Part shown: one piece after another, positions 1 through 10,014 of the stretch
How the letters are laid out: each line of letters starts with the position of its first letter
Position numbering within the stretch: position 1 is the stretch's first letter
NCBI GenBank assembly: GCA_015680685.1
Contig: MNCI01025392.1
Coordinates: 160,540 to 188,632, forward strand
Reading direction: 5' to 3'
DNA: 28,093 nt
From: Gnetum montanum
Lineage: Eukaryota > Streptophyta > Gnetopsida > Gnetales > Gnetaceae
The notes under the pieces: model-generated
Database searches by the model: none
The model's input: the letters and a program-made list of their open reading frames with translations, nothing else
What the model was told of the DNA's origin: nothing
Position numbers and translations under genes: made by a program

Positions 1-1470
1 CCCAATGCGTAGGCAATGACTGTGGAGGAGAGGTAGGGAAAACAAACCAAATGCAATTCTCACAATTTATGTATGCTTTATATATATATCTAATGTTTTA
101 TGTTATATGTTTACTTTCCATATTATGCAACCATCTTTAGTTTTTTCATGTAACTTTTCTCTGACTTACTTTTTCTAATAATTTTTTATTTTAGTCATTT
201 TCATAATCATATTTTCTATTTTTATCTCTCTAACTAATACCTTTGAGATTCAAAGTCAAATAACAAACATACTGAAACTCTAAATCAAAATCTATTTGAA
301 ACTATAAGATCTATATCAAGCACACTATGTGTCCACATATCAAAATCATATTTGAGCAATATTTAGCATAGCTCTATAGTTCAATGTCAAAATTCATATG
401 CAAATTAAACATTTTATATCTTGAACATTATAGGTCTAATTCTAATGAACTAATTGTTAGAACTAGAATTTTTGAATATCTCAAACACATGGGCAATATC
501 AAATTCTCAATAGGACATCATCATAAGACACTTCCTTTGTTAGTTCTAGCATGCACTTGGACTCATTATTTATCATTCAATTTACATATACATCTTGTGA
601 ACTACATATTACAAAAAGAAACCAATATTAGAAATAAAAATTTGAGGTAATCCAAGGTCATTTCTGTACAATGAAGTATAAAAAAATGAAGTGAAGGCAT
701 GAAGATAAAATTCAAAGATAAAGATCAAAAGTAGATACATTAGAATATTTAGAACATTGAGACAAAAGCCTTGCAGTTTTAAATTTTGTTTATATTATAT
801 AGGACAAAGCAAGAAAATCCATTTATTTTCCTCTTTATTAACATATTAATAAGTGGATGTAATAAAAGAATAATTCCAATCTCACATCCCTTAAATTTCT
901 AGCCATATTTTTTTTGAAAAGAAGACTTGTCCCATTCATAGCACTTATGGCCCCATCAAATGCCTATAAATACATGGACATATTATGTTGCAAATGATCA
1001 TGAAGCAAAAAGATTGATTTGATTATAAAATTTGTTTCCATATTCATGAAATTCATCAATTATTCATGAACATTCATCAACACTCATCTACTCATCATTC
1101 TAGTTGTTTACAATCATCAATCTATTGTTTATTGATCATTGTTATTATCTTTTATTATCAAATAATTTTAGCTTGATTTCCATATTTGGATTCAATTGCA
1201 ATCACCATTAATTGCATTTCAACAATTTCAATAATCACATTTGATGGCATTGTTGTATAATAAATTTCAACTATCAAATTAACTCAAATCAGATCCAAAT
1301 TTGGTAAGGAGGTAGATTGTTCAAAGACATGAATATCAAATATTTACTTAATTCATAGATCTCTTGGATTATAGAGATATTCATATTGCAAATTAATGAT
1401 TTTTATTATAGACATCAAACAATTCTATCCAAGATGCATTTTGCAAGTTGAATTTGAATCATCAATAATA
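1..1470. other. AT-rich non-coding flank
   Basis: No convincing gene is seen. The longest open frame here is under 90 codons, is AT-biased and resembles nothing I know. The stretch is rich in ATT, CAT and TCA words. Around 1000-1140 there is a run of ATTCATCAA-like words downstream of a TATA-like site, which could be the R/U5 part of an unrelated, decayed LTR. This is one side of the target DNA into which element A inserted; the other side resumes at 10943. Confidence 0.5.
965..972 (+). promoter_or_regulatory. TATA-like box
   Basis: TATAAATA lies in the context GCCTATAAATACATGG. It is followed by a TCA/CAT-rich leader with no ATG-initiated gene of note. The form is the same as the TATA boxes of the LTRs in this window, but the surrounding sequence does not match that family. 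It may be the promoter of another decayed LTR, or chance in AT-rich DNA. Confidence 0.25.
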
Positions 1471-1570
1471 ATAAGGTGTTAGCCTAGTGGTAAGACATTT
1501 GTTTTGGAAGCTCTAAGTCATGGGTTAAATTTTGGTGGGCAATGCCAAGTTATATGAAGTTATAATTGGA
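1471..1570 (+). repeat. possible tRNA-derived SINE head
   Basis: TAGCCTAGTGGTAAG at about 1480-1494 closely follows the RNA polymerase III A-box pattern TRGCNNAGYNGG. About 40 bp downstream, GGGTTAAATTTTGG (about 1522-1535) resembles a decayed B box (GGTTCRANYCC). The words between them, including GGAAGCTC and AAGTCATGGGTT, are of the kind found in heads of plant tRNA-related SINEs. It cannot fold as a normal tRNA and I see no clear poly(A) end or target duplication. A decayed tRNA pseudogene is the alternative. Confidence 0.4.
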
Positions 1571-1621
1571 CTATATATCTTAGGATGTACCTATGTTTGA
1601 CTTATTTTAGTTTTCAACACC

Positions 1622-1626
1622 CCCTA
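1622..1626. repeat. target-site duplication of element A, left copy
   Basis: CCCTA directly precedes the TG of the left LTR. The sequence directly after the CA of the right LTR (10938-10942) is TCCTA, so four of five bases match and the mismatch is a C/T transition. A 5-bp duplication is usual for Ty3/gypsy integration. Confidence 0.6.
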
Positions 1627-2335
1627 TGATGAGTGGCGAGGTACCCCTACACTCAACCATACGAATACGAGCATTCACGCACAATCTAGTTGAACTCTGT
1701 AGACAGGCTAGTTGTGGTATCTAGATAGTTATTCATTGATCGTAGTTTTCTATCTTCCCACTTGGACTAGTATTTGCTTTGTCACGTATGGTTTAGTCCA
1801 GAGTGAGGTGTATGATGTGGTCCTAAACTAGTGTTGCTCCTAGAGGCAATGGAAAATAACTTTGATTAACCTAAGAGGGAAAGGGAGAAGAGAATCTAAG
1901 CTAGCCTAAGTATAATGAGCATCCGTCCTTAATCATCTGTACACATCTTGGACCTTGTGTACTACCATTGGGATTACCAAGTGCATGTCCTAGGTACACT
2001 ACTAGGATACTAAGTAGTCACACTTAAATGCTCGTGATTAAGTCATACTCATTCCACGTTTACTAATAGGGGTAGAAGATGAGGGTAGAGAAATATTAAT
2101 TAAAAAAGAACTAAATAACAATTAAAATTAAGTGAATGTTGCAATGATTAAGTAATCTTGATCTTTATTGTCAGTCATGTGGGTGTCCAAGTACACCATA
2201 CTCGAATAAAGGTTCCGTATAATTACAATCATCACATTGCAGGCATGCACTAGGGAAAGGGTTGAGAGGAAAAACTAACAAAAAAATCCTACTCTAACAC
2301 TAACTTCCTATTACTTTCCCATGCGCCCCATTATG

Positions 2336-2343
2336 TATTTATA
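2336..2343 (-). promoter_or_regulatory. LTR TATA box (3' LTR of A)
   Basis: The minus strand reads CCTATAAATACAT. The same box lies at the same place in the partner LTR (10740-10747) and in LTRs B, D and E, always at the border of the U3 repeats, as expected for the LTR promoter. Confidence 0.6.
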
Positions 2344-2345
2344 GG

Positions 2346-2547
2346 CTCACATGTGAACCACAATATCATGTATCCAATATTTCTTGTCAGGCCACGATAT
2401 TGCGTACCCGATATTAAGGGTCTGCTATCAGGGGTTTGATATTAGGACTCATCAAACCTAATATCTTGTACCCAATATCAAGGGTCTGATAATAGGGGTC
2501 TAATAACAGGGATCCGATATCAGCACCTGGCAAACCATGATTCATCA
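2346..2547 (-). repeat. degenerate GATATC-type tandem repeats in U3
   Basis: Between the TATA box and the LTR end there are repeated words of the type GATATC, GGTCTGATA and CCGATAT with short spacers, at least six partial units. The partner LTR has the same array at 10748-10937. Repeats upstream of an LTR promoter often act as enhancer-like modules; that function is inferred, not seen. Confidence 0.6.
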
Positions 2548-2557
2548 TACCCCCATG
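2548..2557 (-). promoter_or_regulatory. polypurine tract of element A
   Basis: On the minus strand CATGGGGGTA directly precedes the LTR start TGATGAATC. Element B has GTGGGGGTA at the equivalent place (20298-20307). Such a tract primes plus-strand DNA synthesis in LTR retrotransposons. Its position fixes the element as minus-strand. Confidence 0.7.
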
Positions 2558-2728
2558 ATGGAATAACAACTTGTCCTTGAGTCAAAGAAAGTAAGGAACA
2601 AGTTCAATTAATTACATAGTGGATAGGTATGGGATTATTGACTAACTAGAAATTTATTCATGCTACAGTGGAGAGTTGAACACCACAAAATTGGGACACA
2701 GACACACAATTACAAAATTTAGCGAAAC

Positions 2729-3165
2729 TCATGTGGTTCCTAGTGGTGGTGGCTCCTCCATGGTGCCTTTCCTTTGTCTTGTGCTTCAGGCTTTTGAGAT
2801 TGATACTGTTGAAGAAGCGCCTGACGTTTCTTATTTTCTATTTGAGGATTATAAGCTATCCATGCCGATGTTCCAATGTTTGATGGAGTCGGCACTTCCC
2901 ATGGACACAGTAGCTACGGAAACACTTAATTGGCCTTGACATGCCATGCTGCAAATAGCTATTATTCCTCTTCATAGGCTTGGGCCTTGACCTCTCCACC
3001 TTTTACTTGGCTAGATTGTGTAGTGATAGGAGTTCCCTGATGGATGCTAAATGATTGTGCCTCCTACTCTACATGTCTTGCATGAGGTCCTTGGGTTTTG
3101 TCTTCCGTTGGGTATTTAGTTGCACCTTGAGAAGGTCCTCCTTGTTGTCCTCTTTTAAGGGCCAT
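2729..3165 (-). pseudogene. shrunken third ORF of element A
   Basis: On the minus strand an ATG at 3165 starts a frame beginning MALKRGQQGGPSQG, and the equivalent start of element B (23402) begins MAPKGKHT and continues with GPSQ. The frame carries several stops. The end at 2729 reads EEPPPLGTT-stop and matches the end of the B frame (EPPLLRTI-stop). Both ends are therefore kept while the middle, about 2.4 kb in B, is gone. The product would lack the possible plant-mobile-domain-like stretch and the coiled-coil region. It lies directly inside the 3' LTR, where Athila elements carry their extra gene. Confidence 0.55.
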
Positions 3166-4543
3166 CTATAATCACACAAATATCAATTATTAGTAAGGTT
3201 ATTAAAAGAAGTTCAATTATTTCATACCTTACTTATTGCCTTTAGTAAATGTTGAATTCTTTGCTTAGCATGATTTTAGAGTTAGAAATTTTTTCAAGAA
3301 AGTTGCCCTAAAAGTTTGATGTTAGACCTAGTTTGTTTAGGTGACACATCAAAGGACATGTAATGGTTTTGAGGAACATTTAATAAAATGATGACAAAGG
3401 AAAGAATAGATTTGGCAATGAAGTACTCAAAGGGTATAAAATGATGCGGTGGTGTGCAACAAGTACAAATTACAAAAGTCACGCAAGTGGATCCTCCCCA
3501 AAGTAGGTTCCAACATATAATGCCCTTGCGTAACCACACCTTAAAATGTCTATAGGCACTAGAAGGGTTAAATGTAATCCACACCAGTTCCACAAAACAC
3601 ACACAAGTAGATACCATTGTGATGAGGTATGAATTCAATGCTACACAAGACACGAGTCACAAATACATGAATAGAGAGATGAGGCAAATTGTAGAAGGGA
3701 TTGTAGAGATTAGGATATGAGGTAATTGACCCAAGGGACAATGAATCTTGAGTGTAGGGCATGATTAATGTGTCATTAACCTATCACTCCAAAATCAAGA
3801 CCAAGTCCATTCCTCTGATTAGTGACATTGCATTGTTTCATCCCATGATGGACAACCATAAGAGTACCATGACAACAAGGTGTGCAATCACTTGGCATTT
3901 TGTTCAAGGGATGAGTGATTCAGAATTACTTTGTGGAACTTTTTGTCTTAATCTCTCTTCTTCTTCTTTTGTTTGTTTTTTCTATGCGTAATCTAGAGAA
4001 GCCTCCTACCTTTAGGCATGGGTGCATGTCTTTCCAATGGGATCCCCTAGAATAGAATTTGTTTTTTTTTGTTTTTTTATTGAGTGCCTTTATTACTCTT
4101 ACTTCCATTTTTTGTTAGATCTACAAGGATCTTAGCACAACCAGGTTGCATGATAACCTCTATAGATGTCACCAAAGAGAATCCACAAGTTCCCTTGATG
4201 TCACACCCTGGCCATTCCCTCTTAGTCCATTATTTTTCGCTCTGGGCATAATGAGTACAAAATTACTTTTACGTTTTCATGATGACAAGAATATCATCAT
4301 ACCCAGAGTGGAACCTCTTATTAATAAAATGGGTGGGTGGATGTGATGGGCTTGCTGTCCAAATAATTAGTTACTTGAGACTTGATAGCATAGAACAACA
4401 CCTCAACCAATGAGTCACATGAGTGTTTTATTCATAGATGATATTACCCATAAAAAGATAAAAAGATAAAACAACAAATTGAAAGATGAAAAACTAGAAA
4501 ACAAAATTGTAAAATTAAAGAAAAGGAAAAATATTTATTAATT
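3166..4543 (-). other. non-coding spacer upstream of third ORF (element A)
   Basis: No supported gene. Segments match element B's spacer. For example, 3485-3540, with the shared words GCAAGTGGATCCT and GCCCTTGCGTAACC, pairs with about 24155-24220. Pyrimidine-rich runs on the plus strand (3948-3980 and 4060-4080) match a longer run in B at 24725-24780. It probably corresponds to the leader of the third ORF. Confidence 0.5.
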
Positions 4544-5229
4544 CTACTTGTTAGAATGAAGGATATTCCCCATAACTAAATGGTTGAGCATGCCTAGAAT
4601 TAATAAATGGAAGGCTAGGATCCATGCATGTTGGAAATTTAGGACCCATTCATATCCAACCCATTGGATGTCTTTTGATGTGGTGGTTGGAATGTGCCCA
4701 AACTGGGGTTCACACACTTTATTAATGTTGACATAGTGGGGAAAGTTATAAGATGTGGTTAATTGATAAGGAGTTGACCCACTATGGAACTTATGATCAT
4801 AAGATGGTATGTAAGGATTGGTATGTCTCCCTATGTGGCTATATTCATTGGGCCCCATAGTTGTTGGAGTTTTGATTGGTGACCTTGATAAGGTAACACA
4901 CGGAATTGGATTCGAGGAGATTGATGCACCACAGTGTTGGACTTGTGGTAAATTGGAAAATGCAGTGGTTTCAAAATTGTGTTATCCCTTTCTATGATCA
5001 TGTCTAAAGAAGGGACACCTTCGATGTTGTGGAGGGTTCCCACTACTGTTGATAGTAGAAGCACAAGTAATGTTTGTGGATTGATGCTGTCATGCAAATC
5101 CTTCGGGTACAATTGGTGGAGATATAGAAGGAGGTGAAGGATGAGAATGTTGAAATTGAGAAGAAATGTAAGTGTTGGCACATTTGGCCATTTCATGGGA
5201 CAGCAAGAGTAGATACCAGGAAAAGACAA
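4544..5229 (-). pseudogene. possible gag tail (P/S/H/Y-rich) of element A
   Basis: Minus-strand frames here give a low-complexity protein rich in Pro, Ser, His, Tyr and Gln, with words such as HSHPSPPSISPPI and HTNPYIPSYDHKFHSG. The frame is broken by stops and changes phase near 4850. The composition resembles the linker after the Cys/His motif in the gag of element C (18700-19340). The last codons, LVMGNILHSN, resemble the end of element B pol (LVMGKMAIHAN near 25450). So this could be gag tail joined to the very end of pol after deletion of the rest, which is inferred from weak similarity. Confidence 0.35.
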
Positions 5230-5529
5230 CTTGTAGAATGATGTATGGTTGATAATTTAGAAATAAAGCATGTGGCTTTAAAGTTATGGGTTGATGGATG
5301 GTTTGGAGAAGTTACTCACTGTTTTAAAAAAATGATGTTAAGACCTTCTTAGGATACAAAATTAAAGTGCTAAATTATTTCTGAGGAATCATGGTTATAT
5401 AAAGACAATGGTGTGTACAGAGCACTATATTACAAAACAAGGCATGATTCAGGGTTAAGTTGTAGACAAAATATGCACAAAACATTGATCCAAAGGCCAA
5501 CAGTGGAGATTAAAACTTTACAATATGAA

Positions 5530-6730
5530 AGGGGCATTCGACGGACCGAAATGTGGCAAGATTGAGCAAAATATATTTTAAAGTAATATATAATATTTAA
5601 AGGTTTATAGATGTTGGAAACTATCAACCGTGAAGAAAGTAGACATGCCCTTTCTGCTGTTCGTATCGACCACAGTGAGCTGATCAAACTGCTGGCTGAA
5701 ATGCCAATGCTTATGATCATAGGGTTGGGCCACAGGAGTTTTGGAAGATGATCAAGTAATGGTTTGTGTTCAATGGCGTGCTGAATCTTGGCAATATTTT
5801 ATTCCTGCACTTGAATTGTTCAATATTCAGGGTTATGTCTACTACAAAAAAAAAGGGGGAAAGAGCCAAAAACTAAATGTATGCATGGGCGAGGCAACGA
5901 ATGACACCGAAAGTGTATGCATAAAACAGAAAGATACACTTCTCAAGATCAAGCATATTGTCTTCTGCAAACGATCCGCAAAATGGTCTCAGCCAAACAA
6001 AGGTAAAGGCATACATGCAGGAAATCATCATCGGTGAAACCGAAAGCTCAGTAACTCTCACGAAATGTGGGCTCGCAGAGTTTCTCTGAATCCCTGCATC
6101 GATGGAATGAGCCAAAGTGGAGCACAATTCAGTAGTAAGGCATTTCAAAAATCATTTGAAGATGCAATTGTGCTCCTTAACTAGTGATAAATCTAAGCAA
6201 GAACAGAAAATCCTAGACTAACACAAAAAAAGAAAGAGGCAACCAACTCATCACAAGGAGTTGCAAGAGTCGACAACGATTGGAAAGTTGCGGTTTTCGA
6301 ATTGAACAAATGACAACTGCAAAGAAACAGTCTCCCATTGAGGATGTGAAAGAAACACCGTGTCTGCATCCAGCGGTGCCATTGCTGGTTATACGATTAA
6401 CCAGAGAGACCTGCACCATTACAGTTACTTTTCTGGTGGACGCTGGAATTACGTTGAATGTTTGTCCATGAAGATGAAGGCAACATTAACACGTTACCTC
6501 CTTTGGTTAAAACAAGCCAGAGTCGATGCCACTGCTGACACCTACCGTTTCGATGGTGCAGTTAGAAAAATGGAGATGGCATTGTTTCAGATGTCAAATG
6601 CAGCTGCAACCACTTGTTTTGTACAAAAAAATCAAGGAAGAAGGGGTGGAAAAACAGAGGATAGAACCATCGTAAGCTCCGCGTCAACGATGCCCTGAGT
6701 TTCACAACGACAAGTGTTGTTATCGACTAT
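5530..6730. other. CpG-rich, coding-like patch of unknown origin
   Basis: The patch has clearly more CpG than its surroundings: about 25 CpG between 6010 and 6730 by hand count, in a window otherwise depleted of them. Short open frames occur on both strands. One on the plus strand near 5609-5740 contains RHALSAVRIDHSELIKLLAE. Another at 6360-6698 encodes 112 residues containing YFSGGRWNYVECLSMKM and a Lys/Arg-rich end. I recognise neither, and no frame runs through the whole patch. Fragments of host exons carried by a transposon would fit; so would a less methylated unknown element. Confidence 0.35.
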
Positions 6731-7062
6731 TTAAAAATCCAAAACTATAACATAGACACATTATAATTAAAATTAATCAATTAAGACATACATAGTGTTA
6801 AAGATACTTTGACAATATTGTATTGAAAAAGAGAAAATAAATTTTAGTTAGTATCCATGATAATTATAGCTAATGCTAGATTACTTTCATGAGAATTACT
6901 AGGGCTTAATAACATTTAGTAATTAAAATCTTAAATTAAAAATTAAAATAAATTAGGGATCTTGGATTTATTTTAAAAATTATTATATATAGGCTTATAA
7001 AAATAATATTTATAATGTATACACATGCCAACGTTAGCATGATTTTCTCCTAATCTTTTGTA

Positions 7063-7136
7063 CAAGTTACAACTTCCTAACTTGTTGAGCAAGTAATCTC
7101 CTAACTTGTTGGGCAAGTTATAACTTCCTTACTTGG
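7063..7136 (+). repeat. three imperfect repeats upstream of a TATA box
   Basis: CAAGTTACAACTTCC, CAAGTAATCTCC and CAAGTTATAACTTCC follow each other. The first two are separated by copies of TAACTTGTTGRG and the last ends in TTACTTGGG. Units are about 24-27 bp. They sit about 50 bp upstream of CTATAAAAAGGG, so they may be promoter elements. Confidence 0.55.
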
Positions 7137-7185
7137 GAGAGAAGTTAGCTAAGATATTTTGAAATATGTAACTACGTTTTGAACC

Positions 7186-7196
7186 CTATAAAAAGG
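7186..7196 (+). promoter_or_regulatory. TATA box
   Basis: CCCTATAAAAAGGGCTTC is a textbook plant TATA context, preceded by short repeats and followed by a CT-rich leader. A transcript would run rightwards through 7220-8460. No coding sequence follows within the insert, as in LTR leaders. Confidence 0.5.
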
Positions 7197-8466
7197 GCTT
7201 CAGGGGTAAGAAGAATATCAGACTTGGGATCATACACTTGGGCTTTCACTTGGAATCACACTTGGGATCTCACTTAACAGACTGAGGACTACTAGCTCTC
7301 ACTTGGAGACACACTCTGGGAAGAGCATTTAAAAGAAGACATTGTCAAAGATTGCTTGTAAGATGACTTGCTAAAGAAAAGGTTTCAGCCTCTTTGTCAT
7401 AGTCTTGTGAGTTATGTTTATTATTTTTATTTTGTTTAAATTGTTTAGCTAGTGGTTTAGATAGTATTATGCTTGGCAAGTAATTTTGGGATTTTTAGAT
7501 TGCTCTTATTGTTCTTGTTGCACGATAGAAAATTTCTATTAAAATTTTGCCAAAAAGAGCTTGTGTTTAAAAGCCTTAAGAGCATTTTAGTAGTGAATTT
7601 TATTATTGTGCAATGTATAAGAACCGCTATTGAGATTGTTGTAAGAGAGCCTCTACATATAGTCAAACCGTTGAACGATTCAATACTCAAGAGGGTTCAG
7701 AAAATATTTGGTATTTTGATAGGACTAGAATAGCTTCTTTTATCTTTAAAGTGATTCTCCGTGGTATTTCAATCAGAAATTGTTAAGTCTTTTAAAGGTT
7801 TTATTGAATGCAATTTTTGACATCCATTATCTAGCCAAAATGGAGTCTCGTATGTGATAGTTTACGCAACAATTTTTTGGTAGTATAGTAGGATTGTCTT
7901 GAAGAAATTACTTATTTGAGCCTTGGAAGTTTGAACAATTCATAGTTATTGAATTTGGGATAGCTTTATTGCAAAGTTTTTACTCATATCATTTTACCTT
8001 GTTTAAACATTTGAGGTCTTAACACAAATCTGCTTTCTTTTCTGTCTATTTCCATTGAATCTTGCTCTATTTCTAGTTTTCTTGTGGAACTATCTCTTTC
8101 TCTGGGGAAAATTAGAAGTAGATTCGCAGAGTTGTGCTCAAATGCTTTTGCAAAATTTGATTTGTTACAAGTAGGTATTATAAGGACCGCGTAGACTAGG
8201 TAATTGAACAAAATAGGAACTCTCAACAACTCACAGTACTTGGCAAAGTTGGTTGAATCTCTTTAAGATAAGTCATTTGTAGTTTACACACAACGCAATC
8301 GTTTCATATTTCACAACCGCACACCGCAACAGCACACACACATACTCACATTAACTACTAAGTCTATTTGGAGGTATCTGGGCCTTGGTGTTGCCAGAGA
8401 CCAGCAAGCACCTAAATCCTATTCAAGGACACTTGTTGGTGGTCACGTCCCAAACGGTCACCAACA

Positions 8467-9883
8467 GTAAGGTACCCAAGTGGTGGTCCTGTCAATAAGG
8501 ATACAAGTTGATGATATTGAGGAGAATGATAATAATTTCATGAGATAGAGGATCTTGACCCGGTTGGGGAAACAGGATGTTGAACTTGGTAAGAATTTCA
8601 GTTCAAATGGTATGAAGGGTGTAACCAATTTCGGGGTGGCCTCCCCCATGACTGGGATTGTTGCCACTGTGATCGAACACAGTATTTCTATTTGAACTCT
8701 GGATGTCACATTCTTTCCCAATGCTCATGTAAATGTGACAAGATTGGGCATTGGCCTTGGGGGTGATCGTATAGGAAAATGTCGCATTGATACGTATGAT
8801 TGGAAGTTGCGTGCTTATTCTCTTCAACCCTTCTCTCCAATTATCTAGTGGTATGCCATCCTGTTTCTAGGTTCGTCATGACTCTACCTCCAATAATGTT
8901 GGCATATTCTTCACGTTTTTCATGTATCCACTCTGTCATCTTATTGATCTTTGCCTCAATTTCATCTAGTAATTGTAGTATTAGCAAAGATGATTCCACC
9001 TCCTTGAGGTGAGTTGATTTTTCCTCTTTATGATCATGGACCTTTGCTAATTTGAGATTTTGGTCCCATTGAGAGCTTTCAACATTCTCCTATTTAGCCA
9101 TTTCTCCTTCTTCTTTTGCTAGCCACTTAATAAGCTCTTGGAATTGATGGGTTCATAGTTCATATAGTTGACCTGGGGCATACATCCCTAAGGTTTCCCT
9201 TGTTTCATTATGAAGCCCATCTATGATATGGTACTTTAGCCTCTCCTCAGAGAACCCATGGCCTAGGCAGTTGTTTAACAATGCATAATATCTTTCTATG
9301 GCCATGTCCAAGGGTTCATCTTATGCTTGTTTCCATTCTTGGATTTGTCTCCTCAAGGCTGATGCTCTTACATAGGTTTGATATCTTTTGTTGAAGAGTT
9401 CTACCATTGTTGGCCAATGTCAAATTGATTTTGGTTTTAAAGACCTATACCATACTTTTGCTTGGCCAACGAGTGTCGTGGGAAAGAGCTTAAGTTTTTG
9501 CCACCCATTATCCATGTTTTTCCATACATAGGCATCATGAAAGGCTTGTAAATGATGTTGCAAATCTAAATCATAGCCTCCTGAGAACTTGGGAAAGTTG
9601 TTTAAATCAATCCTGGGTAGACAGCTTTCTTTACAATGCCTGCAAGATATTCGAGCAGCCTCTTGTATATGCATTAGGCTCTTAGTGACCATCAGGGGTT
9701 CATCGTCACTAGGTAGGTTATGAATTTATGAGTTGGGACCATGTTGTCTTTGTTTATTTACATAGGAGACCCCTACATCAGATTGAGTACTCCAAACTTT
9801 ATCTCCATCATCATATAATTCGTTGGTTCTCCAATGAATTTCCTTCTAGTTGTTGCATTATCATAGTTTTGTGAGAGAGGCAT
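8467..9883 (-). pseudogene. gag: decayed gag of element A
   Basis: Gag forms the virus-like particle that packages the element RNA. The minus strand starts at ATG 9883 (MPLSQNYDNATTRR), about 110 bases after the PBS. The capsid core lies around 9640-9420, with NNFPKFSGGYDLDLQHHLQAF followed by KLKLFPTTLVGQAKVWYRSL. This aligns to element C gag at 17765-17950 and fits the Athila gag pattern of an LFP motif before a W..SL box. Further down come RYQTYVRASALRRQIQ, LNNCLGHGFSEERLKYHIID and, near 8750, a Cys/His motif CDIFLYDHPQGQCP. At least one frameshift (near 9830) and several in-frame stops break it. Compared with C it lacks about 300 residues at the N-terminus. It stops being recognisable at the edge of the insert. 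Confidence 0.8.
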
Positions 9884-9995
9884 TGTTATGAATTGTGTGT
9901 GACTTATTTGTATTTACTTCTTTCTCAAAGATATATCGTCAAGGCTTCGTTACAGCGATCTTGGATGATATAACTAATCTAAAAAACTAGCACTG

Positions 9996-10013
9996 TCCCT
10001 GACAATGACACCA
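9996..10013 (-). promoter_or_regulatory. primer-binding site of element A (tRNA-Asp type)
   Basis: The minus strand reads TGGTGTCATTGTCAGGGA, one base inside the LTR. The complement of the plant tRNA-Asp 3' end is TGGCGCCGTTGCCGGGGA. All five differences are C-to-T or G-to-A at former CpG or CpNpG sites, as expected from decay of methylated cytosine. Athila/Tat elements use this primer, and the site marks the right LTR as the 5' LTR. Confidence 0.8.
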
Positions 10014-10014
10014 A

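Larger units (their letters stand above)
1627..2547 (-). repeat. 3' LTR of element A
   Basis: This is the second copy of the LTR at 10015-10937 and aligns to it along its whole length. It ends in the short inverted repeat TGATGA/TCATCA. On the minus strand the order is a U3 with GATATC-rich repeats, a TATA box (plus-strand TATTTATA at 2336-2343), then R and U5. The PPT lies directly next to its U3 end, which identifies it as the 3' LTR. Confidence 0.88.
6731..8433 (+). other. promoter/LTR-like non-coding stretch
   Basis: The stretch has an AT-rich left part, three imperfect repeats (7063-7136), a strong TATA box (7186-7196), then a leader with repeated CACTTGGGAT-like words (7220-7320) and no gene. 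This order (repeats, TATA, untranslated leader) is typical of U3-R-U5 of an LTR. The possible start TGTTGTTATCG at 6715 and end CACCAACA at 8466 would give a roughly 1.75-kb LTR with TG and CA ends. The flanking five bases (ACAAG and GTAAG) agree at only three positions, so this is not proven. It does not match the LTR family of A, B and C. Confidence 0.35.
5240..8466. other. unrelated insert or replacement inside element A
   Basis: This stretch has no counterpart in elements B or C, and it separates the end of recognisable gag (about 8467) from the possible gag tail (from 5229 down). It has two parts: a CpG-rich coding-like patch (about 5530-6730) and a promoter/LTR-like stretch (about 6731-8460). 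At its right edge is a 33-bp hairpin with arms TGTTGGTG and CACCAACA (8434-8466). I could not define matching ends or a clean target duplication. It may be a nested element, several events, or captured host DNA. Confidence 0.45.

Noticed and set aside
384-650. Open frame of 88 codons on the plus strand
   Set aside because: AT-driven composition, no recognisable domain and no promoter or homolog in the window. A frame of this length is expected by chance in this DNA.
1479-1535. Functional tRNA gene
   Set aside because: The B box is too decayed and no acceptor stem pairs, so only a tRNA-derived repeat is proposed.
3294-3762. Overlapping minus-strand frames of 119 and 64 codons
   Set aside because: They lie in the spacer of element A, overlap each other in different phases, and the matching spacer of element B is not open.
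5838-5860. CTACTACAAAAAAAA as a CACTA transposon terminus
   Set aside because: It lacks the leading CACTA, no inverted partner was found within the insert, and no 3-bp duplication is evident.
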